Origin: Paludibacteraceae bacterium
GTDB taxonomy: Bacteria; Bacteroidota; Bacteroidia; Bacteroidales; Paludibacteraceae
DNA length: 64,000 bases
NCBI GenBank assembly: GCA_024405875.1
Contig: JAKSOA010000002.1
Location: 80,250-144,249, forward strand
Direction: 5' to 3'
This document shows, piece by piece, positions 16,199 to 25,283 of the stretch. Within the stretch, counting starts at the first letter, position 1. Every line of letters starts with the position of its first letter. Below the pieces are notes generated by a model. That model saw nothing but the letters and a program-made list of their open reading frames with translations. It was not told the DNA's origin and made no database searches. The translations under genes were made by a program, and so were the position numbers.

Positions 16199-17635
16199 AT
16201 GAAGAAACTATTTACACTGCTAACAGCATCACTCTTTGCACTATGTGTAATGGCTGCCACAGAAACAGCCAATGAGGCTCCTGTTAAAGAGGAGGCTCCT
16301 AATGAAGAGGCTTCAAAAAATGAGGCTGTTTACCAATCAACAAATGAGGATGGTGAGATTCTGCACCCCTTCAAGGACTACTCACACTGGTCATTGTCTG
16401 TAAACGGCGGTCTCTCTCAGTTTGACGGTGACGCCCAGCAAAGGTATAATCAGTTGCTCTCAAGTTCACACATTATGTGGACTGTGGGTATTGAGGCTGA
16501 ATATACATTCAACCCAGCCTGGGGTCTTATATTGGGTTTCCAATATATGCCTTATCAGGGTTATACAAGTACCACAGATTATGGTAAGAACTACTTCCGT
16601 GGTAATATGTACACCATTCAGTTGTTAGGTTCAATGAATGTGCTTAACCTCTTTGGTCAGTACAGAAAATCATGGCGTTGGGCTTGGTACATTAACGGTG
16701 GTATTGGTTTTACATTCTATGACAGCAAGACTCAGCGTGACGGAGAGCAAGGTCCTTCACCAATGCAACCTAAAGATGTAAAAGAGGGTCGTGCAATGTC
16801 ATTCCCTATAGGCACAGGGGTTGAGTATAACATTACCAAGTGCTTTGCCATAGGTATAAACGCTTACTATCGTTTCAGTAATAAGGATAACTATGAGGGT
16901 GAGCACTATACAAAGGGTACTATGAATGACGGTGAGTTCTACGCCACCATTAACGCCCGTGTCAAATTCCTTCAGAAGAGCAGGGAAGGCGGTCATATGC
17001 GTAACATAACTATGTATGAGTTTAACAATATGCAGAGTGGCAGAGCCAAGGATTATCAAGACCAGATTGACTCTCTGAAACGTAGGGTTAAGATGATAGA
17101 GGACACACTTGAGCACCACGTGTTTGTTATGTTGGATACACTTGAGCATTACCACGCTACCACGCCTGATGATGATGAGGACTCTGTTCCAAACTTCCGT
17201 GACCGTGAGCCGAACACTCCTAAGGGTTCATTTGTAAACTATTGGGGTGAGAGCATCAAGCCAAATAACTGTGAGGAGGCCATAAGAGAGATTAAGGAGG
17301 CTATGAACTTTGGTATTGATTATGACCTCTCAGTTTATTTCCCATTTGATAAGTACTACCTCACAAATGATGCTAAGGATAATGTAGAGAAGGCGTTTAA
17401 GAAACTTCAGGAGAATCCTGACCTCAAGGTTGAGTTACGTGGTTACTGTGACTTCCCTGGTAAGGCGGACTACAACTTGAAGTTAAGTGAGAATCGTGTT
17501 AATACGGTTGAGAAGGCTCTTATTGACAAGGGTATAGACCCGTCTCGTATCACTAAGACAGGTAAGGGCAAACTGCCTAACCCACCACAGAAGGAGTACA
17601 AGAACCGTCGCTGTGACTTCTACTTCTACAAGTAG
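16199..17635 (+). CDS. OmpA-family outer membrane protein
   Basis: Major outer-membrane-type protein that anchors the outer membrane to peptidoglycan. It has a signal peptide (MKKLFTLLTASLFALCVMA), then an acidic/Ala-Glu-rich linker, an eight-stranded beta-barrel-like region (about 65-260), a short coiled coil (YQDQIDSLKRRVKMIEDTL near 285) and a C-terminal OmpA domain from about 380. The peptidoglycan-binding motif is seen in LSENRVNTVEKALIDKGIDPSRI, with the final NRRCDFYF. 478 residues. It has its own strong promoter and a terminator, so it is probably a monocistronic, highly expressed gene. Confidence 0.88.
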   Translation: MKKLFTLLTASLFALCVMAATETANEAPVKEEAPNEEASKNEAVYQSTNEDGEILHPFKDYSHWSLSVNGGLSQFDGDAQQRYNQLLSSSHIMWTVGIEAEYTFNPAWGLILGFQYMPYQGYTSTTDYGKNYFRGNMYTIQLLGSMNVLNLFGQYRKSWRWAWYINGGIGFTFYDSKTQRDGEQGPSPMQPKDVKEGRAMSFPIGTGVEYNITKCFAIGINAYYRFSNKDNYEGEHYTKGTMNDGEFYATINARVKFLQKSREGGHMRNITMYEFNNMQSGRAKDYQDQIDSLKRRVKMIEDTLEHHVFVMLDTLEHYHATTPDDDEDSVPNFRDREPNTPKGSFVNYWGESIKPNNCEEAIREIKEAMNFGIDYDLSVYFPFDKYYLTNDAKDNVEKAFKKLQENPDLKVELRGYCDFPGKADYNLKLSENRVNTVEKALIDKGIDPSRITKTGKGKLPNPPQKEYKNRRCDFYFYK

Positions 17636-17637
17636 TC

Positions 17638-17663
17638 GTCATTCTGAGCGAAGCGAAGAATCT
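17638..17663. repeat. Dispersed GTCATTCTGAGCGAAGCGAA repeat
   Basis: A 26-base copy, nearly identical to the one at 16073, two bases after the OmpA-family stop codon. The gene is therefore bracketed by two direct copies. Confidence 0.85.
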
Positions 17664-17682
17664 CAAAATGTCAGTTTAATAT

Positions 17683-17721
17683 AAAAAAAGAGAGCAATCC
17701 ATACGGGTTGCCTCTTTTTTT
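17683..17721 (+). terminator. Terminator of the OmpA-family gene
   Basis: AAAAAAAGAG-A-GCAA-T-CC pairs with GG-G-TTGC-CTCTTTTTTT around an ATAC loop (17683-17700 with 17705-17721), and the right arm forms the T-run. A possible -7 element TATCTTTA (17724-17731) for the next gene follows at once, without a good -33 box. Confidence 0.85.
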
Positions 17722-17747
17722 TGTATCTTTACTTCGTTTATAGGCTT

Positions 17748-20723
17748 ATGAACCAGACGACCTCATTTAACAAACTATACTTCAAGGACACATCATTCGC
17801 ATCATTGATGAAGAGTCGTGTCTATAACATTCTGCTTGTGGCAACCAAGTATGACGCCTTTATGCTTGAAGAGGACGGACGTATAGATGAGCAACTGTTT
17901 AATGAGTATACCGCACTTAACCTGCGTTACCCGCCACGGTTCACACTTGCCTCCACCATTGATGAGGCTCGTGACTTTTTTGAGACCCGTAATTTTGAAC
18001 TGATTATTGTTATGCCTACGGGTGACAGCCCTGATGTTTTTGATTGGGCTAAGGAGTGCAAGGTTCAGAACATAAATGTTCCTATAATACTTCTTACAAC
18101 ATTCCAGAAAGAGGTTTTCCGCAAAGTCTTCAATAACCAGGACTTCTCTGGCATTGACTACATTTTCTCCTGGCTTGGAGAGACCGACCTTCTGCTTGCC
18201 ATTGTAAAGATGATAGAGGACAGAATGAATGTTGATGAGGATATAGCCTCTGTGGGTGTTCAGGCAATACTTTTTGTTGAGGACTCGCCACATTACTATT
18301 CAGCCATACTGCCAAACCTATATAAGCACGTCTTTGTGCAGTCACGCTCATTTATGACTGAGGCTCTCAATGACCACGAGCGTATGCTGCGTATGCGCGG
18401 ACGCCCTAAGATTCTCTTTGCCCGTACGTATGAGGAGGCGTTGGAGACCTACAAGCGTTATGCAAAGAATATTCTTGGTGTGGTTACTGACGTGCGTTTC
18501 CCTAAAGGCGGGGATATGTGTGAGCGTGCCGGCATTGACCTTTGCACCTACATACGCCACGATGACAGTTTTCTGCCCATAATAATAGAATCAACAGAGA
18601 CTCAAAACGCCGCAGCCGCTGAGGTTCTGCGAGCCACCTTTATTGACAAGGGCTCAGAGCGTTTCCATCTGGAACTTAAGAACGCTATTACCAAGAATTT
18701 TGGTTTTGGAGATTTTAATTTCATTGACCCCGATACTCACGAGATTGTAGCCGTGGCACGCAACCTTAAGGAATTGCAAGATAAGATTTTCACAATACCG
18801 GCACGTTCATTCTACTATCATATATCACATAACCACCTCTCACGCTGGCTCTACTCACGTGCTATGTTCCCTCTTGCGGAGTTTATAAGAAACATTCCCG
18901 CCGCCTCCATATCAGAGGTTGACGACCACCGCAAGGCCATATTTGACGCCATCGTGGCATACCGTAAAATTAAGAACAAGGGTGTCATAGCCACATTCAA
19001 CAGTGATGTGTATGATATGTACTCAAACTTCGCCCGCATAGGGGAAGGCTCTATGGGAGGCAAGGCTCGTGGTCTGGCATTCCTTGACGTGGTGTCAAAG
19101 CGTAACCCTGAGTTCTTTGATTTTGAGACCACGCAGATAGTTGTTCCAAAGACCATTGTTATTTGCACTGACAAGTTTGATGAGTTTATGGAGATGAACA
19201 AACTCTATGACGTGGCTTTGGATGATAAACTCTCCGATGAGGAGATTCTCTCTTACTTCATAGCCGCTCCTGCGCCACCCGCTTTTAATGAGAAGATTAG
19301 GGCTTTCATTAGTGCCATACCAGAGAGCTGTCCTATTGCGGTACGTTCTTCAAGTTTGCTTGAAGACTCTCATTATCAGCCGTTTGCAGGGGTGTATACC
19401 ACATATATGGTGCCTAATTTGTCAAATGACAGAGATACTACATTAAAGATGCTTGCTGATGCTATAAAAGCTGTCTATGCCTCTGTCTATTATCAGGCGA
19501 GCAAGTCATATATGATGGCTACAAAGAATGTCATTAGCCGTGAGAAGATGGCTGTGGTGCTTCAAGAGGTTTGTGGCACTGAGCATAACGGACGTTTCTA
19601 TCCATCATTCTCAGGTGTGGCGCGCTCACTTAACTACTATCCCATAGGCGATGAGCAGAGTGAGGATGGGGTTGTGAATGTGGCTCTTGGTCTTGGAAAA
19701 TACATTGTTGACGGCGGGCAGACACTGCGTTTCTCCCCCAAACATAGTACCAATATTTTGCAGACAAGCACTCTTGACCTTGCTCTTACGCAAACCCAGA
19801 CCTATTTCAATGCTCTGGATATGAGTATGATAAACACGCTTCCTAAAGTTGATGACGGTTTTAACCTGCTTAAACTGAACGTTAGGGAGGCTGAGAAGGA
19901 CGGAACGCTTAAATACATTGCCTCAACGTTTGACCCGTATGACCAGACCCTTTTGCCGGGTTTGTACGGTAACGGACGCAAGGTCATCACCTTTGCCAAC
20001 ATACTTGAGCACGGAGCCTTCCCGCTTGCAGAGATAATTGAGAAGGTGCTGCTTGTGGGTGAGCGTGAGATGGGACGCCCGGTTGAGATAGAGTTTGCTG
20101 TAAACCTTGATTATGAGAACAACAGAGATAACAAGTTCTATCTGCTTCAAATCCGCCCCATAGTTGACTCAAACAAATCAATTGATGAGGACCTTTCAGC
20201 CGTCTCCCACGATGAAGCCTTTATTCTAAGCCGTAATGTCTTAGGCAACGGAGTTATGAGTGATATTTGTGATGTTGTATATGTAAAGGAGGGAATGTTC
20301 TCACCATCAAACAACCAACTCATAGCATACGATATAGATGAGTTCAACCGCAGGTTATCCGCAGCAGACACACCCTACATACTTGTAGGACCAGGTCGTT
20401 GGGGAAGCAGTGACACTTGGCTGGGCATACCCGTAAAGTGGCCTAACATAGCGGGTGCCAGGGTTATAGTGGAGGCGGGTGAGACCTCTTATCACATTGA
20501 CCCAAGTCAGGGCACTCATTTCTTTCAGAACCTGACCTCTTGCGGCTGTGCCTATTTTACAGTTGAAGACCCCGATACAAGTTTCTGTGACTTCTCATTG
20601 CTTGAAGGCGCTGAACTTGTGGAGGAGACAAAATATATAGCCCACGTGCGTTTCCAGAGTCCGCTTGTAGTCAAGGTGGACGGCAAAAAACACATCGGGG
20701 TGGTATTCCGTCCGTCATCCTGA
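17748..20723 (+). CDS. PEP-synthase-like ATP-binding protein with two receiver-like domains
   Basis: 991 residues from ATG 17748. The region from about 430 on is a PPDK_N/PEP-synthase ATP-grasp domain: GEGSMGGKARGLAFLDVV, then PIAVRSSSLLEDSHYQPFAGVYTTY (the nucleotide-binding RSS/EDS..FAGVYET-like block) and EIEFAVN..FYLLQIRPI near 785. The usual phosphohistidine and PEP-binding domains of PEP synthase are absent, so this is not a complete enzyme. The first 300 residues look like two CheY-type folds (NILLVATKYD...IIVMPT...IILLTT and AILFVEDSP...VVTDVRFPKGG...PIIIEST). The family is conserved in Bacteroidales, and its reaction is not known to me. The last codons and stop (PSS*) lie inside a dispersed repeat. 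Confidence 0.75.
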   Translation: MNQTTSFNKLYFKDTSFASLMKSRVYNILLVATKYDAFMLEEDGRIDEQLFNEYTALNLRYPPRFTLASTIDEARDFFETRNFELIIVMPTGDSPDVFDWAKECKVQNINVPIILLTTFQKEVFRKVFNNQDFSGIDYIFSWLGETDLLLAIVKMIEDRMNVDEDIASVGVQAILFVEDSPHYYSAILPNLYKHVFVQSRSFMTEALNDHERMLRMRGRPKILFARTYEEALETYKRYAKNILGVVTDVRFPKGGDMCERAGIDLCTYIRHDDSFLPIIIESTETQNAAAAEVLRATFIDKGSERFHLELKNAITKNFGFGDFNFIDPDTHEIVAVARNLKELQDKIFTIPARSFYYHISHNHLSRWLYSRAMFPLAEFIRNIPAASISEVDDHRKAIFDAIVAYRKIKNKGVIATFNSDVYDMYSNFARIGEGSMGGKARGLAFLDVVSKRNPEFFDFETTQIVVPKTIVICTDKFDEFMEMNKLYDVALDDKLSDEEILSYFIAAPAPPAFNEKIRAFISAIPESCPIAVRSSSLLEDSHYQPFAGVYTTYMVPNLSNDRDTTLKMLADAIKAVYASVYYQASKSYMMATKNVISREKMAVVLQEVCGTEHNGRFYPSFSGVARSLNYYPIGDEQSEDGVVNVALGLGKYIVDGGQTLRFSPKHSTNILQTSTLDLALTQTQTYFNALDMSMINTLPKVDDGFNLLKLNVREAEKDGTLKYIASTFDPYDQTLLPGLYGNGRKVITFANILEHGAFPLAEIIEKVLLVGEREMGRPVEIEFAVNLDYENNRDNKFYLLQIRPIVDSNKSIDEDLSAVSHDEAFILSRNVLGNGVMSDICDVVYVKEGMFSPSNNQLIAYDIDEFNRRLSAADTPYILVGPGRWGSSDTWLGIPVKWPNIAGARVIVEAGETSYHIDPSQGTHFFQNLTSCGCAYFTVEDPDTSFCDFSLLEGAELVEETKYIAHVRFQSPLVVKVDGKKHIGVVFRPSS

Positions 20724-20739
20724 GCAAAGCGAAGGATCT
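20714..20739. repeat. Dispersed GTCATCCTGAGC repeat supplying a stop codon
   Basis: A copy (GTCATCCTGAGCAAAGCGAA...) whose internal TGA at 20721-20723 is the stop codon of the PEP-synthase-like gene. Confidence 0.85.
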
Positions 20740-20761
20740 TATAAAAATAAAGAAATTTAAA

Positions 20762-22591
20762 ATGAAAAGGTTTTGGTCATTACTAAAAAGATTTCTTCCT
20801 AACTACAAGAACTCAATAGTTGGAGTGTTTGTGTTCAATTTGCTTTCAACTATATTGAGCCTCTTTTCATTTGCAATGATTGTGCCTATTCTTGAAATTC
20901 TTTTTGGAATAGCGGAGCCAGTTACTCAGATGCCTGTAATGCAAGGTGATTTATTTGATTATGGAAAAAACTACTTATATTATTACGTTACACTATTTAT
21001 TGGTGATAAGGGACAGACTCTTACCTTAGTACTTCTTGCATCTATTTTTCTTATAATAACCTTTCTTAAAGTTATTACCTACTATATTGGCACAATGTTC
21101 CTTGCCATTATGCATACGGGCGTTACAAGAGATTTAAGAAATACTGTGCTTGACAAGATTCTAACCTTGCCTATAGGTTTCTTTTCTGAGGAGAGGAAGG
21201 GCGACATTATGTCAAGAATGAGTACCGATGTGGCAGATGTTGAGGGTTCAATTATGGGTTCTCTTGACCTTTTGGTAAAGAATCCGCTTGCAATTATCAT
21301 TTATTTGGCTGTGCTTATTGCTGTAAGTTGGCAACTTAGTTTGTTTGTGCTTATTATGCTTCCACTTGCAGGCGGTCTTATGGGTGTTGTGGGCAAGAAC
21401 CTGAAAAAGGACTCTGTGGAGGCTGGTAATGAGCAGGGAGTGCTAACCTCTCAAATGGAGGAGATGCTTGGCGGTCTTAGAGTAATTAAGGCTTTTAATG
21501 CAGAAGACAAGATAGCGGCACGTTTCCACAGGCAGACCGAGATTATAAGAAACGCACTGCTTAAGGTTATAAAAAGGCAGTATCTGGCTCACCCTATGAG
21601 TGAGTTCCTTGGTACAATGATTATCTCTATTGTGGTATGTTTTGGCGGTTGGCTTATAATCGGGGCTCATACGGGTTTGCAGGCATCGGTGTTCATATAT
21701 TATCTGCTTATATTCTACAGCCTTATAAATCCTATTAAAGAGTTGTCAAGGTGTGTGTATGGCATAAGAAAAGGGCTTGGCTCACTTGAGCGTATTGACA
21801 AGATTATGTCTGCTGAAAATCCGCTTACTTGTCCCGCTGTGCCTGACCACATTCAAGATTTTAATGATAAAATTGAGTTCCGTAACGTCAGTTTCAAGTA
21901 CGCCAATGATTGGGTTTTGCAAAATATTAACCTTACCATAGAAAAGGGCAAGACAGTTGCTCTTGTAGGGCAGTCAGGCAGTGGAAAATCAACACTTGTT
22001 GACCTTATTCCAAGATTTTGGGACGTACAAGAGGGAGAGGTGCTTATTGACGGCATAAATGTTAAGAATGTACCCCGTGAGGAAATCAGAGGACTTATGG
22101 GAAATGTTAATCAGGAGGCTATTCTATTCAACGATACATTCTTTAACAATATAGCCTTTGGTGTGGATAGTGCCACTCAGGAGCAGGTGGCGGCAGCGGC
22201 TAAGATTGCCAATGCCCACGACTTTATCTCCGCAACTGAAAATGGCTATCAAAGTAATATAGGAGACCGCGGTTGCAAACTTTCAGGCGGTCAACGTCAG
22301 CGTGTGAGTATCGCCCGTGCAATACTTAAGAATCCTCCTATCCTTATTCTTGATGAGGCTACATCGGCTCTTGACACAGAGTCAGAGAAACTTGTGCAGG
22401 AGGCTCTTGATAATTTGATGAAGAACCGTACCACCATAGTAATAGCCCACAGGCTCTCAACTATTCAAAACGCCGATGAGATTTGTGTACTTGAGGATGG
22501 CAGAATTATTGAGCGTGGAACGCATAAACAGCTTATTGCCCTTAACGGAGCGTACAAGAGATTGCAAGATGCACAGAAAATTAAAAGTTAA
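20762..22591 (+). CDS. ABC exporter, MsbA-type lipid/glycolipid flippase
   Basis: Half-transporter with a membrane domain (about residues 1-330, six spans) fused to an ATPase. Walker A is GQSGSGKST near 400, the signature LSGGQRQRVSIARAIL near 508, Walker B ILILDEATSALDTESE near 530, and the switch histidine is in IVIAHRLST. 609 residues is normal for MsbA-like flippases. It heads a run of glycosyltransferases and overlaps the next one by 23 bases, so it probably flips the lipid-linked glycan, or lipid A-core, built by them. Confidence 0.88.
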   Translation: MKRFWSLLKRFLPNYKNSIVGVFVFNLLSTILSLFSFAMIVPILEILFGIAEPVTQMPVMQGDLFDYGKNYLYYYVTLFIGDKGQTLTLVLLASIFLIITFLKVITYYIGTMFLAIMHTGVTRDLRNTVLDKILTLPIGFFSEERKGDIMSRMSTDVADVEGSIMGSLDLLVKNPLAIIIYLAVLIAVSWQLSLFVLIMLPLAGGLMGVVGKNLKKDSVEAGNEQGVLTSQMEEMLGGLRVIKAFNAEDKIAARFHRQTEIIRNALLKVIKRQYLAHPMSEFLGTMIISIVVCFGGWLIIGAHTGLQASVFIYYLLIFYSLINPIKELSRCVYGIRKGLGSLERIDKIMSAENPLTCPAVPDHIQDFNDKIEFRNVSFKYANDWVLQNINLTIEKGKTVALVGQSGSGKSTLVDLIPRFWDVQEGEVLIDGINVKNVPREEIRGLMGNVNQEAILFNDTFFNNIAFGVDSATQEQVAAAAKIANAHDFISATENGYQSNIGDRGCKLSGGQRQRVSIARAILKNPPILILDEATSALDTESEKLVQEALDNLMKNRTTIVIAHRLSTIQNADEICVLEDGRIIERGTHKQLIALNGAYKRLQDAQKIKS

Positions 22592-23420
22592 AAGAATTGC
22601 GGCTATTACTATGGCACGCAATGATTCTTTCTTTTTAGGGAGATGGATTGCGTATTATGGGGCTCAGTTGGGCTTTGAGAATCTTTATGTGCTGCTTGAC
22701 GGTACAGACCAGGTGTTGCCTGAGTGTTCTGAGAAGGTTCATGTAACTAAGATTGAGCGTAAGGCTGAGGAAATGACTCGTGCTGACCGTACACGCATTG
22801 CTCTGATTAATGCAAAGGCAGAGGAACTGCTCAAGAGTTATGACCTAATTATAGGTTGCGATGCTGATGAGTTTCTTCTTGTTGACCCTAAGACAGGAAA
22901 GAGCTTGGCACAATATTTGAGTGAGGCAGAAATTAAGGTCTCACTTTCAGGTTTGGGTATGGACGTAGGGCAGAAACTTGATGAGGAACCTGAACTTGAC
23001 AAATCAAAGAACTTTTTGGAACAGCGTCATTACGCACTTCTTGATTCCCAATATACAAAACCTGTGGTAAAAGCAAAACCTGAGGTTTGGGGAGCAGGAT
23101 TCCATAGAGTTAAAGGCTGTAATTACCATATTGACAAAAATCTCTACCTTTTCCATTTTGGCTCTGTTGATAAGAATATGCTTTTGAGCAAACTTTCTGA
23201 TAAGGAAAAGAGTGCAGAGGGGTGGGGTAAACATTTAAATCAGCGTTTACGTACTATTAACTTACTGACAATCAATAAGATACATACTAATGAATGCTTT
23301 CTGTGGATTGCACGCACTTTGCAAACCATAACTCGCCACCCATTTATGTGGACACGCCCTTATATGTATTATTGGAAAATGCTTGTTCGTATTCCTGAAA
23401 GATTCAATACTATTGTATGA
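22569..23420 (+). CDS. Glycosyltransferase (GT2-like, PF13704 type), tandem paralogue 1
   Basis: 283 residues from ATG 22569, overlapping the ABC gene by 23 bases. The N-terminus IAAITMARNDSFFLGRWIAYYGAQLG is the nucleotide-sugar end, and DLIIGCDADEFLLVDP near residue 100 holds the D-x-D metal motif. GFHRVKGCNYHIDKNLYLFHFG in the second half is shared with the next two genes. The three are clearly related over their full length but well diverged. It is presumed cytosolic or membrane-associated. Acceptor and sugar are unknown. Confidence 0.8.
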   Translation: MHRKLKVKRIAAITMARNDSFFLGRWIAYYGAQLGFENLYVLLDGTDQVLPECSEKVHVTKIERKAEEMTRADRTRIALINAKAEELLKSYDLIIGCDADEFLLVDPKTGKSLAQYLSEAEIKVSLSGLGMDVGQKLDEEPELDKSKNFLEQRHYALLDSQYTKPVVKAKPEVWGAGFHRVKGCNYHIDKNLYLFHFGSVDKNMLLSKLSDKEKSAEGWGKHLNQRLRTINLLTINKIHTNECFLWIARTLQTITRHPFMWTRPYMYYWKMLVRIPERFNTIV

Positions 23421-23443
23421 ATATGTATATTAAATAGAATTTT

Positions 23444-24286
23444 ATGAAACGTATTGCAATAATAACAATGTCCCGTAATGATAACTTCTTTCTTGAGAAG
23501 TGGATTTCGTATTACGGCAAGCAGATAGGGTTTGAAAATATTTTCATCTACCTTGACGGACTTGACTCTGATGTACCACAAGACACATCAGGGAAGGTCA
23601 ATATTGTGCCTTGTGAAAAGATTCCGGGACCGATAGGTCAGGCAGAGCCAGGCAGACTTGCTTTCCTCTCTGACCGTGCCGCTGAGCGATTTGCTGATGG
23701 TTATGAAATGGTTATAGGCTGCGATGCTGATGAGTATCTTGTGGTTGAGCCATTGTTGCATAAGACACTTGGAGAGTATCTGTCAGAAATAAAGATAGGA
23801 AACACTGTGTCAGGACTTGGTTTTGATGTGGGGCAACGTTTAGGTGAAGAACCTGAATTTGATTATTCAGGGGGCTTTCTTGAGCAACGCAGGTATGCTG
23901 TGGTTGAGCCTGACTACACTAAGCCTGTTGTAATTACTAAGCCTGTAAGATGGGGTGTTGGTTTTCATAGAATAAAAGGAGTTAATTATCATATAGACAG
24001 TAATTTATATCTTTTCCACTTTGGCTGTTTTGACTTAAAATTTCTGGAAAAGAAACTCTCAAGCAATGATTTGAACAAGATGGGTTGGGAAAAGCATCTT
24101 ATGTTCCGCCGTCACACTATTGACAGAGTATCGGAAGTAAAGAGACCAAAAGACGGGGAGAAATTCATACCTATAGCAAGGTTTATTCAGCGTATTTTCC
24201 GTGCTCCGTATCATTGGAACCGCCCTTCAATGTTCGGGCAGCAAGTGGTTATCAGAATACCTGAGAGATTCAGTACTATTGTATGA
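23444..24286 (+). CDS. Glycosyltransferase (GT2-like, PF13704 type), tandem paralogue 2
   Basis: 280 residues, with the same architecture as the preceding gene: IAIITMSRNDNFFLEKWISYYGKQIG, then EMVIGCDADEYLVVEP with the DxD motif, then GFHRIKGVNYHIDSNLYLFHFG and the ending IPERFSTIV. The 20-odd bases before its start (TATGTATATTAAATAGAATT) are nearly repeated before paralogue 3, so the duplication included the upstream region. Confidence 0.8.
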   Translation: MKRIAIITMSRNDNFFLEKWISYYGKQIGFENIFIYLDGLDSDVPQDTSGKVNIVPCEKIPGPIGQAEPGRLAFLSDRAAERFADGYEMVIGCDADEYLVVEPLLHKTLGEYLSEIKIGNTVSGLGFDVGQRLGEEPEFDYSGGFLEQRRYAVVEPDYTKPVVITKPVRWGVGFHRIKGVNYHIDSNLYLFHFGCFDLKFLEKKLSSNDLNKMGWEKHLMFRRHTIDRVSEVKRPKDGEKFIPIARFIQRIFRAPYHWNRPSMFGQQVVIRIPERFSTIV

Positions 24287-24289
24287 CAA

Positions 24290-24430
24290 ATATACATATT
24301 TATACTTTCTGAGGCGTCTCCACCCTCGGAGTCGTATAGAGGGAGGGACCCATAGGGTCACAGACCCGTATGGGAGGGACAAGGACTTCACAGAAGTCCG
24401 AAGCCCGAAAGAAAGTATGAATATGTATAT
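24290..24430. mobile_element. Small hairpin element with terminal inverted repeats between paralogues 2 and 3
   Basis: About 141 bases with nearly perfect 21-base inverted ends (24290-24310 and 24410-24430, one mismatch; ATATACATATTTATACTTTC and its complement). Inside are shorter hairpins (GACCCATA..TATGGG-like around 24350-24374 and GGACTTC-ACA-GAAGTCC around 24383-24399). No coding capacity is seen. It resembles a MITE or a nested-hairpin intergenic element. It is absent from the gap between paralogues 1 and 2. Confidence 0.55.
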
Positions 24431-24445
24431 ATTAAATAGAATTTT

Positions 24446-25282
24446 ATGAGGAAGATTGCAGTAATAACAATGGCACGTAATGATGAGAACTTCTTAAATA
24501 AGTGGGTCTCATATTACGGCAGAGAGTTTGGAGAGGAGAATCTCTACATTTATCTTGACGGAGAAGACCAGAGTATTCCGGCAAAGGCAGGCAAGACAAA
24601 TGTAACCAAGGTGCCTAAAATAGGTGGCAAGGTGGTTAAGGCTGAAAAGGCAAGGTTGCTATATCTCTCACAGCGTGCGGCGGAGTTGCTTATTAATGGT
24701 TATGATGTGGTTATAGGCTGTGATGCCGACGAGTTCCTTATAATTGACCCTAAAGTGGGTGTAAGCCTTAAAGAGTACCTCAGTAATGTGGAGTTTGATA
24801 CTTGCTTGAGTGCGTTAGGCATTGATATGGGACAGCATTTGCAGCAGGAGAGTGTGATTGATTGGGATAAGCCTTTTCTTGAACAGCGTAGTTACGCTCT
24901 TGTATGCTCACGCTATACTAAGCCTGTAATAGTTAACAAACCTTGTCAGTGGGGAGCGGGTTTCCACAGAGTCAAGGGTCACAATTTCCACATTGACAAG
25001 AACCTGTACCTGCTTCATTTTGGCAGTTTTGATATGAAGATGATAGAGGATAGGTTCAAGGATGCTGACCGTATGAGTGCAGGGTGGGGAAAACACATTG
25101 CACGCAGGGCAAAGACCATTTATATGGTATCGGAGAAAAAGGCTAGGAAAGGAGATTTTTATTTGAAGATGGCTCGTTGGCATCAGTCTCATATACGCCA
25201 CATATACGCTTGGAACAAGCCTTCAATGGGTGTGTGGAAACTTATAATTAAAATTCCAGACAGATTTCGTACAATTCTTTGA
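24446..25282 (+). CDS. Glycosyltransferase (GT2-like, PF13704 type), tandem paralogue 3
   Basis: 278 residues: IAVITMARNDENFLNKWVSYYGREFG, DVVIGCDADEFLIIDP (DxD) and GFHRVKGHNFHIDKNLYLLHFG, ending IPDRFRTIL. The same family as the two genes before it, and the next gene starts one base after its stop. Divergence among the three suggests different acceptors or linkages in one glycan rather than recent copies. Confidence 0.8.
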   Translation: MRKIAVITMARNDENFLNKWVSYYGREFGEENLYIYLDGEDQSIPAKAGKTNVTKVPKIGGKVVKAEKARLLYLSQRAAELLINGYDVVIGCDADEFLIIDPKVGVSLKEYLSNVEFDTCLSALGIDMGQHLQQESVIDWDKPFLEQRSYALVCSRYTKPVIVNKPCQWGAGFHRVKGHNFHIDKNLYLLHFGSFDMKMIEDRFKDADRMSAGWGKHIARRAKTIYMVSEKKARKGDFYLKMARWHQSHIRHIYAWNKPSMGVWKLIIKIPDRFRTIL

Positions 25283-25283
25283 T

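Noticed and set aside
24201-24449. Small reading frame across the gap between glycosyltransferases 2 and 3
   Set aside because: It starts inside the preceding gene in another frame and runs through a hairpin element; no protein-like composition.
22569-25282. Assembly duplication as an explanation for the three glycosyltransferases
   Set aside because: The copies differ strongly in sequence along the length, so they are old paralogues.
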